DNA from: Sphingobium sp.
GTDB taxonomy: Bacteria; Pseudomonadota; Alphaproteobacteria; Sphingomonadales; Sphingomonadaceae
Assembly (NCBI GenBank): GCA_009360885.1
Contig: SPEL01000002.1
Coordinates: forward strand, 124,001-188,000
DNA length: 64,000 bases
Direction of reading: 5' to 3'
This document shows positions 19,820 to 28,500 of the stretch, one piece after another (position 1 is the first letter of the stretch; each line of letters opens with the position of its first letter). The notes under the pieces were generated by a model. The model saw only the letters and a program-made list of their open reading frames with translations, searched no databases and was not told the origin of the DNA. Both the position numbers and the translations under genes were made by a program.

Positions 19820-20599
19820 TTAAGCCGCTAATTCAGTCTCCATCGGAGCCGTGATCGCGTCTGCGATGCGCTGGAAATGAAACACCGTAGCAGGCGGAAA
19901 ATTACGGATGACATTACCCGCACGAATAACGCTCAACCCCAGATCGTCCAATATCTGGCGGTTAACCGGGGGAAGCACCGAATATGTAAACTGAACAAAT
20001 GTGCCGCCGGGTGCCAACAGACGAAAAGCTTCTTCTAATATCGCTTTTTGCGTCGCCTGATTCATTGCGAGCAAGGGCAACCCGCTGATAATCTGCTGAT
20101 AGCTCCCCTCTTCACCGGCAACATGCGCGCTTATCGCCTCCGCCCGATGCCGTAATATCGCAACACCGGGGAAGCGCTGTTCCAGCCCATGCGCAAAATC
20201 GGCGTTAATTTCCACGACCTCCAGCTTTTCAGAAGGCAGACCTGTGGCCAGTATCGCCCGCGTAAATACACCGGTCCCGCCTCCCAGTTCCAGCACACGC
20301 CCCCCTGCCGGGTTCATATCCCGCACCATCATGCGCGCCAGAAAACGGCTGGATGGCACGACAGATGCTGTCTGGCGCGGCTTTTGCAACCATGCTGTCA
20401 TGAAGTGGATATATTCGGCCACACGTTCCCGAATAGAGCCTTCATGCGGAAGGGCTACTGCGCGCGACTTATTCCAGATGTGCATTGAGGGAAAATCCCC
20501 TGTCATTCTGATTAGGAAACCCGTTGGGCGGAAAGGGCGACGGTTAAGGCAATATCGTCTTAGGTTCAATAGTTTCATGACACGATCAGGCTGAGCCAT
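19820..20599 (-). CDS. SAM-dependent methyltransferase, phospholipid N-methyltransferase (PmtA)-like
   Basis: A protein of up to 259 residues. FMTAWLQKPRQTASVVPSSRFLARMM, then the SAM motif GGRVLELGGGTGVFTRAIL (about 105) and LEVVEINADFAHGLEQRFPG, match the soluble Rhodobacter/rhizobial PmtA-like group that methylates phosphatidylethanolamine. IISGLPLLAMN and the C-terminal FHFQRI fit as well. The first ~40 residues are basic and unlike the family, so the true start may be an internal ATG (20506 or 20485); none has a clear ribosome site. It converges on the LplT-like gene across a 556-bp gap. Confidence 0.7.
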   Translation of the reverse strand: MAQPDRVMKLLNLRRYCLNRRPFRPTGFLIRMTGDFPSMHIWNKSRAVALPHEGSIRERVAEYIHFMTAWLQKPRQTASVVPSSRFLARMMVRDMNPAGGRVLELGGGTGVFTRAILATGLPSEKLEVVEINADFAHGLEQRFPGVAILRHRAEAISAHVAGEEGSYQQIISGLPLLAMNQATQKAILEEAFRLLAPGGTFVQFTYSVLPPVNRQILDDLGLSVIRAGNVIRNFPPATVFHFQRIADAITAPMETELAA

Positions 20600-20719
20600 C
20601 CATGAACGGAAAGAGTAAGGACAGGATTTTTAGGCTTTCCCCCGCTGTCCATTCGTCCATCTCTGCGTTACCTTCCCTCTCATTTCTTATCCCGCCTCCC
20701 ATCGAAAAGGCTGAACGTC

Positions 20720-21496
20720 ATGGCTTATGAAACCATTATCGCCGAGCAAAAAGGTGCCGTCACCCTGATTACCCTTAACCGGCCAGAGGCATTAAACGCC
20801 CTCAACAGTCAGGTTTTGTCCGATATGATCGCCGCTTTTGCCGCTTATGATGCCGACCCGACACAGCATTGCGCCGTTGTGACAGGCAGTGAGAAGGCCT
20901 TCGCCGCAGGGGCCGACATCAAAGAAATGGCCGAAAAACCAGCAGCCGATTTCTATCTGGAGGATACATTCTCACAATGGACCAGTCGCGTAACCGCAAC
21001 GCGCAAACCATGGATTGCGGCAGTCGCCGGATTCGCCCTTGGCGGCGGGTGCGAGGTTGCGATGATGGCGGATTTCATATTGGCGGCGGACACGGCAAAA
21101 TTTGGCCAGCCAGAGGTTAAATTGGGCATCGCTCCGGGCATGGGAGGCTCCCAGCGCCTCACCCGCGCGATAGGCAAAGCCAAGGCGATGGAAATGTGCC
21201 TCACCGGACGCATGATGGACGCGACTGAGGCAGAGCGCGCCGGACTGGTTTCCCGCATTATTCCAGCAGCAGATTTGCTGGATGAAGCCCTGAAAACCGC
21301 TCAGGCTATCGCTGCTATGCCACCCATGGGCACAATCGCGGTGAAGGAAATGGTCAATCTGGCCTTTGAAACCGGCCTGCATCAGGGGTTGGTTAGCGAA
21401 CGCCGCCTGTTTCAGATTCTCACCGCCACCGAGGACCGGAAAGAAGGTATGGCGGCCTTCATCGAAAAACGTCCTGGCCAATGGAAAGGCCGCTAA
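20720..21496 (+). CDS. Enoyl-CoA hydratase (crotonase family)
   Basis: This 258-residue protein hydrates trans-2-enoyl-CoA in beta-oxidation. The oxyanion-hole segments are [11 protein letters not shown] (about 62-72) and [15 protein letters not shown]. The two catalytic glutamates are present in GGCEVAMM (about 113) and [15 protein letters not shown] (about 133). The C-terminal [13 protein letters not shown] is typical of short-chain enoyl-CoA hydratases. AAGG precedes the ATG. It stands alone, with no other fatty-acid oxidation gene adjacent. Confidence 0.92.
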   Translation: MAYETIIAEQKGAVTLITLNRPEALNALNSQVLSDMIAAFAAYDADPTQHCAVVTGSEKAFAAGADIKEMAEKPAADFYLEDTFSQWTSRVTATRKPWIAAVAGFALGGGCEVAMMADFILAADTAKFGQPEVKLGIAPGMGGSQRLTRAIGKAKAMEMCLTGRMMDATEAERAGLVSRIIPAADLLDEALKTAQAIAAMPPMGTIAVKEMVNLAFETGLHQGLVSERRLFQILTATEDRKEGMAAFIEKRPGQWKGR

Positions 21497-21506
21497 GCCA
21501 GTAACG

Positions 21507-21545
21507 ATAAAAAACGCCGCTTCATCCTATTGATGAGGCGGCGCT
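21507..21545. terminator. Bidirectional terminator between crotonase and merC-like gene
   Basis: The stem CGCCGC-TTCATC/GATGA-GGCGGCG encloses a short loop, with a run of A/T (AAAAAA on plus, TTTTTT on minus) on its left. It sits between two converging genes and best fits minus-strand termination of the merC-like gene. Confidence 0.65.
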
Positions 21546-21574
21546 ATAACATGCCTAAATGACCCCGGATAGTA

Positions 21575-21955
21575 TCAGCAGGTGCAGGCACATTCCGCCC
21601 GCATATTGAGATAATGCGCGAGAGCCACCAGCGCCACACCGCAAAGGGTCACCACGCCCTCACCAAGGCCATGCCCCATAGTGATGGCGAATCCCATCAA
21701 ACCCAGCCCACAAATGCCGATAAACGCAGGCAGCAGCAGCCGATGACGCAGCACCCCACGCCCCAAAGCCGCGGCCCCCACCAATATCGCCAGCACTAGT
21801 CCAACTTCGTGGATGATAGGAGAGGTGAAAAAATGCCCTAATGATGTCAGCGCACTGAGTATGACAACGGTTAACAGGCAATGCACAGCGCACAGCGCCG
21901 ACAGGCCAATTGCCATATGATCGAGGCTCGCGCCGTTCCTGCGGTTATTCAGCAT
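21575..21955 (-). CDS. MerC-domain membrane protein
   Basis: A protein of about 126 residues with four hydrophobic segments. The MerC metal-binding pair is ALCAVHCLLT in the first helix, and the C-terminus ends in cysteines (ECACTC). MerC proteins import mercuric ion, but lone copies without merR/merA, as here, are common in sphingomonads and their metal is not established. The ATG at 21955 is favoured by GGAG seven bases upstream; the frame is open 13 codons further. Confidence 0.8.
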   Translation of the reverse strand: MLNNRRNGASLDHMAIGLSALCAVHCLLTVVILSALTSLGHFFTSPIIHEVGLVLAILVGAAALGRGVLRHRLLLPAFIGICGLGLMGFAITMGHGLGEGVVTLCGVALVALAHYLNMRAECACTC

Positions 21956-22138
21956 GCCATCTCCATAACTCCCCCTGCCTATAAAGACATTCACCGCAAG
22001 TTACAATATATCATTATATGAAATCCCCCAAAGAGGATGATGCAAATTGTCCAAACGCCTCCAGAGGCATATGTAAGCAGACAATTCGTCCACCCATTGA
22101 GGCTTGAAATCCCCTGTCCGCAAAGGCATGGATCAGCC

Positions 22139-23215
22139 ATGTCCGACACCCCTCCCCTCTCTCCGCTTTCCCCGACATCTCGCCCGCTGCAAATGGCCCA
22201 TTGGCTGTTGATGGTCGCAGGGTTGGTCATCATCATGGTGGTTGTGGGCGGTATCACCCGCCTTACCGAATCCGGCCTGTCCATCACCGAATGGAAACCT
22301 GTGACCGGCGCGCTGCCACCGCTCAGCCATGAGCAATGGCTGGTGGAATTTCATAAATATCAGCAAACCCCGGAGTATATAGAAATCAACCGGGGGATGA
22401 GCCTTGATAATTTCAAGTTCATCTTCTTCTGGGAATGGTTTCACCGCTTGCTGGGGCGGCTGATTGGCATGGCCTTTGCCCTGCCCTTTTTGTGGTTTGC
22501 CGTTAAAAAGGCGATACCGCGTGGCTTCACCCCTCGGCTGATAGTTTTGCTGGCAATGGGCGGATTTCAGGGTCTCATTGGCTGGTGGATGGTGGTTAGC
22601 GGCCTCGTCGACCGCACCGATGTCAGCCATTATCGCCTTGCTGTGCATCTGATTACCGCACTGCTCATCATTGCCGGGTTGGTGTGGACCTCGCTGGACC
22701 TCAGGCAATTGGCGCGTGATCCCTATGCGCGACCGGCGCGCCTTACACCCTTTGCCATAGCATCAGCTCTAGTGCTGCTGGTGCAACTTCTCTGGGGTGC
22801 TTATGTGGCGGGCCTCAATGCTGGTTATGTCGCCAGCGACTGGCCGCTGATGAATGACCATTTCGTGCCAGAAGGGATAATGTGGCAAGGTTCTTTCTGG
22901 GCCACGATTACGTCAGATCCCTTTCTCATTCACTTCTTCCATCGCTGGTGGGCATGGGTGACGGGCTTCATGCTGCTGCTACTCTCTCGCAAAGCAAAGC
23001 GCGCCGGACATGGACGTGCGGCGACAACATTGCTGATCGTGGTGGCTCTGCAAATCGCGCTGGGAATCACTACGGTGCTGACGCATATCCACTTGCATGT
23101 CGCGGTCACCCATCAGGGCGTCGGCGCGTTGCTGGTCGCAGCAACGGCCTGGGCCGCGCATTCTATCGGGCTCAACTCCGACACCGCCATCACTCCGCAG
23201 AAGGATAAAGCATGA
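22139..23215 (+). CDS. ctaA: Heme A synthase (Cox15/CtaA)
   Basis: A protein of about 358 residues with eight predicted membrane segments. It converts heme O to heme A for cytochrome c oxidase. GGITRLTESGLSITEWKPVTGALPP (about 35-60), FFWEWFHRLLGRLIG, DVSHYRLAVHLITALLI and the C-terminal THIHLHVAVTHQGVGALLVA contain the conserved histidines. This is the long alphaproteobacterial type. The ATG at 22139 gives a natural N-terminus. The stop overlaps the cutA start (ATGA), so the two are probably translationally coupled; rplM-rpsI follow, the usual sphingomonad order. Confidence 0.94.
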   Translation: MSDTPPLSPLSPTSRPLQMAHWLLMVAGLVIIMVVVGGITRLTESGLSITEWKPVTGALPPLSHEQWLVEFHKYQQTPEYIEINRGMSLDNFKFIFFWEWFHRLLGRLIGMAFALPFLWFAVKKAIPRGFTPRLIVLLAMGGFQGLIGWWMVVSGLVDRTDVSHYRLAVHLITALLIIAGLVWTSLDLRQLARDPYARPARLTPFAIASALVLLVQLLWGAYVAGLNAGYVASDWPLMNDHFVPEGIMWQGSFWATITSDPFLIHFFHRWWAWVTGFMLLLLSRKAKRAGHGRAATTLLIVVALQIALGITTVLTHIHLHVAVTHQGVGALLVAATAWAAHSIGLNSDTAITPQKDKA

Positions 23216-23532
23216 GCGGCATCGCCCTTGTTTACACGGTGTTTCCGAATGAAGAATCGGCAAAGGCGGCGGTTAAATCCGCATTACATGATGGCTTTGC
23301 CGCCTGCGCCAATATCATGGCCCCCTGCACCTCTTATTATGAATGGCAGGGGGAGCTTCAGGAAACAATTGAGGTGCCCGTCCTTATCAAGACAACGTCA
23401 GCCCGCGCCGATAAGTTGATTGAAAGAATAGAGCGCATGCACCCTTATGAGGTGCCTGCCATTGTTTCATGGCCGGTGGTGCGTGCGCCCGCGGCCTTTG
23501 CCCGCTGGGTTAACGAGCAGACGGATATTTAG
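23212..23532 (+). CDS. cutA: Divalent-cation tolerance protein CutA
   Basis: A 106-residue member of the CutA1 family of trimeric PII-like proteins. ALVYTVFPNEESAKAA, FAACANIMAPCTSYYEWQGELQE, VPVLIKTTSARADKLIERI and HPYEVPAIVSWPV are all characteristic. The family name comes from copper tolerance in E. coli; its real biochemical role is unclear. The start codon overlaps the ctaA stop by four bases. Confidence 0.94.
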   Translation: MSGIALVYTVFPNEESAKAAVKSALHDGFAACANIMAPCTSYYEWQGELQETIEVPVLIKTTSARADKLIERIERMHPYEVPAIVSWPVVRAPAAFARWVNEQTDI

Positions 23533-23613
23533 GCCATGAACGCAAAGAGGTATTATTTTACCCGCCTCAATCTCCCTGCTTTTACTTGACTCTGCGCCCA
23601 CATAAAGCCATTA

Positions 23614-23642
23614 GCGCCCATCTTCTTCGCCCATAAGGGCGC
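23614..23642 (+). promoter_or_regulatory. Hairpin in the rplM leader
   Basis: GCGCCC...GGGCGC brackets a 17-nt loop, ending about 17 bases before the rplM ribosome site (AGGAG at 23660). A TTGACT hexamer lies at 23586. Ribosomal-protein operons are often autoregulated through such leaders; in this case that is only an inference. Confidence 0.4.
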
Positions 23643-23684
23643 GGGATCACTATCATGATCAGGAGTTTTCGGCCCATGAAGGCG

Positions 23685-24155
23685 CTGATGAAAACGACCA
23701 AGTCGGCAAACCCGGCGACGGTAGAAAAGAAATGGGTGCTGATCGACGCCGAAGACCTCGTCGTTGGTCGCGTCGCATCCATCGTTGCAAATATCCTGCG
23801 CGGCAAGCACAAGCCGAGCTTCACCCCCCACGTCGATTGCGGTGACAATGTCATCATCATCAACGCTGCCAAGGTAAAGTTCACCGGCCGTAAGCTGACC
23901 GACAAGGTATATTACAAGCACACCGGCTATGCTGGTGGTATCAAGGCAATCACGCCGCAGAAGGTTCTGGAAGGTCGCTTCCCGGAACGCGTTCTGGAAA
24001 AGGCTGTGGAACGCATGATTCCCCGTGGCCCGCTCGGTCGTCAGCAGATGCGCAACCTGCGCATTTTCGCCGGCGCAGAACATGAGCATGAAGCACAGAA
24101 CCCGGAAGTGCTGGATATCGCTTCCCGCAACCGCAAGAATAAGGTGGGTGCATAA
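23685..24155 (+). CDS. rplM: 50S ribosomal protein L13
   Basis: A 156-residue protein. [38 protein letters not shown] is the conserved L13 N-terminal region. [44 protein letters not shown] and the basic C-terminus follow. The ATG at 23685 has AGGAG ten bases upstream; a second in-frame ATG lies three codons on. The stop overlaps the rpsI start by one base. Confidence 0.97.
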   Translation: MMKTTKSANPATVEKKWVLIDAEDLVVGRVASIVANILRGKHKPSFTPHVDCGDNVIIINAAKVKFTGRKLTDKVYYKHTGYAGGIKAITPQKVLEGRFPERVLEKAVERMIPRGPLGRQQMRNLRIFAGAEHEHEAQNPEVLDIASRNRKNKVGA

Positions 24156-24688
24156 TGACCGATAATCGTCAGTCCCTTTCCGATCTGGGCAACCTGACCG
24201 CCGGTGCGCCTGCTGCCCCTGCCGTTAATGCGGATAGCGCAGTTGCTCCTGCCGCTCCGGTTGTTTCTGACGCCCCGCTGCGTCAGCAGGAACTCGACAA
24301 GCAGGGTCGCGCTTATGCAACCGGCCGTCGTAAGGATGCTGTTGCCCGCGTATGGGTAAAGCCCGGTACCGGCAAGGTCATCGTGAATGGCCGCGATCAG
24401 GAAGTTTACTTCGTTCGCCCCACGCTGCGCCTCATCATCAACCAGCCCTTCACCGTTACCGACCGCGAAGGTCAGTATGACGTGATCTGCACCGTAAAAG
24501 GTGGCGGCCTCTCCGGTCAGGCTGGCGCTGTAAAGCACGGCATTGCACAGGCTCTCACCAAATATGAGCCTGCCCTGCGCACCACCGTGAAGCGCGAAGG
24601 CTTCCTTACCCGCGACAGCCGCGCTGTTGAACGTAAGAAATATGGCCGTGCTAAGGCACGCCGTAGCTTCCAGTTCTCGAAGCGCTAA
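24155..24688 (+). CDS. rpsI: 30S ribosomal protein S9
   Basis: This 177-residue S9 has an N-terminal extension of about 50 residues rich in Ala and Pro ([19 protein letters not shown]), as in many alphaproteobacteria. The S9 domain follows: [61 protein letters not shown]. The canonical tail ends [17 protein letters not shown], which reaches the ribosomal P-site. The start overlaps the rplM stop, so the pair is coupled. Confidence 0.97.
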   Translation: MTDNRQSLSDLGNLTAGAPAAPAVNADSAVAPAAPVVSDAPLRQQELDKQGRAYATGRRKDAVARVWVKPGTGKVIVNGRDQEVYFVRPTLRLIINQPFTVTDREGQYDVICTVKGGGLSGQAGAVKHGIAQALTKYEPALRTTVKREGFLTRDSRAVERKKYGRAKARRSFQFSKR

Positions 24689-24730
24689 TATGCGGCGATG
24701 GCCCGTTGGGCTATCACTATCAATCAGGGG

Positions 24731-24760
24731 AAGGCGTCCTTCGGGGCGCCTTTTTCTTTT
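24731..24760 (+). terminator. Rho-independent terminator of rplM-rpsI
   Basis: AAGGCGTCC-TTCG-GGGCGCC is followed by TTTTTCTTTT. The UUCG-type loop and T-run make it a textbook terminator, about 40 bases past the rpsI stop. Confidence 0.9.
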
Positions 24761-24785
24761 GCCCGTTCTATACTACACACAATCA

Positions 24786-24874
24786 GGGTGAGGTAACGCG
24801 GTAAGTCTGCCCGCCGTGCCGGTGGTTCAACCACAAGGGGCCAAGGGGGAAATTGGCAGCCCCCCGGCTCACCC
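24786..24874 (+). ncRNA. Candidate structured RNA in the rpsI / CoA-transferase gap
   Basis: An 89-nt stretch closes with the perfect outer stem GGGTGAG/CTCACCC (24786-24792 with 24868-24874). Inside are GCGG/CCGC, the perfect hairpin GTGGT-TCA-ACCAC, and GGGGCCAA paired with TTGG-(3-nt bulge)-CCCC. That is a multibranch architecture of riboswitch or small-RNA type. It does not match tRNA, SRP RNA, TPP, cobalamin, SAM-II or glycine consensus that I know. The remaining bases to 25153 show no gene. It could be the 5' leader of the CoA-transferase gene or an independent RNA; the strand is assumed. Confidence 0.35.
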
Positions 24875-25129
24875 ACATTCCCTTCATACTTAGGTATTAA
24901 ATCGGTTTAAAAGGCTGTTATCCTTTCCAATCCTTCGTTATTCCGTCACCGCCATATTATCCGACACACCCGGCACGCACCGGCTATGCAGACAATATGC
25001 GCCGCGGAGAGGATGAGTAGCGCGACTAAAAGGTGCCAATAGCCTGCAAAGGCATGGCACAGAACATGCGCCGTCCCTTAAATGACTATCACCGCCTTTT
25101 TGCGCGCCCATCTGGCGGCGCAAAGATAA

Positions 25130-26665
<1,536 letters not shown>

Positions 26666-26704
26666 ACTGATGACCATGCCTGACTAAAAAGGGGCAACAT
26701 CATG

Positions 26705-26741
26705 AAGGGCGCCTTTCCGATATGGAAGGACGCCCTTTCTT
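26705..26741 (+). terminator. Terminator of the CoA-transferase gene
   Basis: The arms AGGGCG-CCTTTCC and GGAAGG-ACGCCCT surround the loop GATAT and are followed by TTTCTT. It lies about 40 bases past the stop codon. Confidence 0.85.
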
Positions 26742-26792
26742 ATGCCCGTATATTTCCGGTAACAGTCACACAGAATTTCGTCTGCCCAATAA

Positions 26793-27269
26793 TCAGCGCA
26801 CCGCCCCCCATAAGGACGCAGCCTCGATATAGCCGTTTTTGCCGCCCATATCGAACAGACACCAGCCACCGGAACATTCGCTCACCCGGCCAACCACACC
26901 CTTCTGCACACGATAGGCCAGCCCGCCTGTACCACCCTTTTTGCGATAGACATGACCTTCTTCCACCGCCACCATCGCGGTTGGCGTATCACTGAGCAAC
27001 CGCACATGCATCCAGCCCTCTGTGCCGGATTCATCGACAATTTTGCGCCAGTTGCCATGCACCTGCACCACGCGCACCGGCAAATCGCGCCGCCGGTAAA
27101 CCCAGTTGGAGGGATAATCCAGACTAGGCCCCACGCGCATCCGCGCCTCATCCTTGGACAGCGATGCCCAATAAGGCAGAGCTTTGCTCTGTGCTGGCGC
27201 TTCCTTCCCGATGATGAGGAGAGACATTGCCAGTATCACAGCCAGAACCGCTGCTATCCGCCGCACCAT
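26793..27269 (-). CDS. Secreted SH3-domain protein
   Basis: About 158 residues. An N-terminal signal peptide or anchor (RRIAAVLAVILAMSLLIIG...APAQS) is followed by two bacterial SH3 modules. DEARMRVGPSLDYPSNWVYRRRDLPVRVV with GTEGWMHVRLL forms the first. VYRKKGGTGGLAYRVQKGVVGRV with GGWCLFDMGGKNGYIEAASLWG forms the second. Such periplasmic proteins probably bind cell-wall peptides; no enzymatic domain is present. I prefer the ATG at 27269; one at 27290 adds seven residues. It diverges from the D-2-hydroxyacid dehydrogenase gene, a pairing often seen in sphingomonads. Confidence 0.82.
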   Translation of the reverse strand: MVRRIAAVLAVILAMSLLIIGKEAPAQSKALPYWASLSKDEARMRVGPSLDYPSNWVYRRRDLPVRVVQVHGNWRKIVDESGTEGWMHVRLLSDTPTAMVAVEEGHVYRKKGGTGGLAYRVQKGVVGRVSECSGGWCLFDMGGKNGYIEAASLWGAVR

Positions 27270-27425
27270 ATCATGTTCCACTTTCTGCATCGCGTGAAAT
27301 TAAACGTTTTCCCTCAGAAAGTCCAAGCCGTTTCGGCAGGATGATCGCATCTTCCCTGCCCTCATCAGCGGGGACATAACCATTGGGCTTGACCCGTCCT
27401 GCCTTATGGGATTAGCGCGATAGCT

Positions 27426-28424
27426 ATGCCAAAGAAAAACCGCCCCGTTCGCCCAAAGGTCATCGTAACGCGGCGTTTGCCTGCCTCAATAGAGGCACGA
27501 ATGGCAGAATTATTTGATACAGTCCTGTGCGCCAATGATGCACCGATGAGCCGGTCTGATCTGGCCGCTGCCATGGCCGCATGTGATGTACTGGTGCCGA
27601 CCGTCACCGACATTATCGACGCGGAGCTTTTGGAAAATGCGTCTGACCGGCTGCAAATGATCGCAAATTTCGGCAATGGTGTTGACCATATTGACCTGCA
27701 TAGCGCCCGCAAAAAGGGCATCATTGTCACCAACACCCCTGGTGTGCTGACCGAGGACACCGCCGATATGGCAATGGCCCTCATCCTCACCACCCCGCGC
27801 CGCTTCATTGAGGGGGACAAGATAATCCGCGCAGGCCAGTGGCCGGGATGGAGCCCTTGCTTCATGCTGGGAAGGCGCATTGGCGGCAAACAGCTCGGCA
27901 TTGTTGGCATGGGCCGCATCGGTCAGGCGATCGCCCGTCGCGCGCGGGCCTTTGGCCTTAGCGTTGCTTATCATAATCGGCATCGGCTACCCACATCAGC
28001 AGAGGCGGAGACCGGGGCAATATGGTGCGATGATATTGACCAGCTAATGGCGGAAAGCGACATAATATCGCTCAACTGCCCGCTCAATAATGATAGCCGC
28101 AGGATGATAGATGCCCGCCGTATCGCCATGATGAAACCGACGGCATTCCTCATCAATACCGCCCGCGCCGAGATATGCGACGAACAGGCGCTGGCTGAGG
28201 CACTGGAAAAAGGCCGTATCGCCGGTGCCGGGCTGGACGTTTATAGTGACGAGCCCAATGTGAACCCGCGTCTCCTTGCCCTTCCTAATGTCGTTCTGCT
28301 CCCCCATATGGGCAGCGCAACACATGAAGCGCGGGAGGCGACTGGCGACAAAGTCATCGCCAATATCCGCACATGGGTAGATGGGCACAGGCCAAAGGAT
28401 CAAGTTCTGGAAGGGCTGATATAG
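27426..28424 (+). CDS. D-isomer 2-hydroxyacid dehydrogenase (glyoxylate/hydroxypyruvate reductase type)
   Basis: A 332-residue NAD(P)H-dependent enzyme. The N-terminal substrate-domain region includes MIANFGNGVDHIDLHSARKKGI. The Rossmann motif is GIVGMGRIGQAIARRARAFG (about 158). The catalytic triad is Arg in LINTARAEICDEQAL (about 240), Glu in DVYSDEPNVNP (about 270) and His in VLLPHMGSAT (about 289). Closest recognisable function is reduction of glyoxylate or hydroxypyruvate, but the substrate is not fixed by sequence. Confidence 0.88.
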   Translation: MPKKNRPVRPKVIVTRRLPASIEARMAELFDTVLCANDAPMSRSDLAAAMAACDVLVPTVTDIIDAELLENASDRLQMIANFGNGVDHIDLHSARKKGIIVTNTPGVLTEDTADMAMALILTTPRRFIEGDKIIRAGQWPGWSPCFMLGRRIGGKQLGIVGMGRIGQAIARRARAFGLSVAYHNRHRLPTSAEAETGAIWCDDIDQLMAESDIISLNCPLNNDSRRMIDARRIAMMKPTAFLINTARAEICDEQALAEALEKGRIAGAGLDVYSDEPNVNPRLLALPNVVLLPHMGSATHEAREATGDKVIANIRTWVDGHRPKDQVLEGLI

Positions 28425-28500
28425 GGCCTGCCCATAAGGCATTTCCGCCTGTTGTTCCGTTCCTCTCGACAAAGCTTCTATAGTTTGACACTCTCCCCCC

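Noticed and set aside
24786-24874. tRNA-like reading of the structured element (7-bp closing stem)
   Set aside because: No D-arm, no anticodon arm, and no T-loop flanked by a 5-bp stem on either strand.
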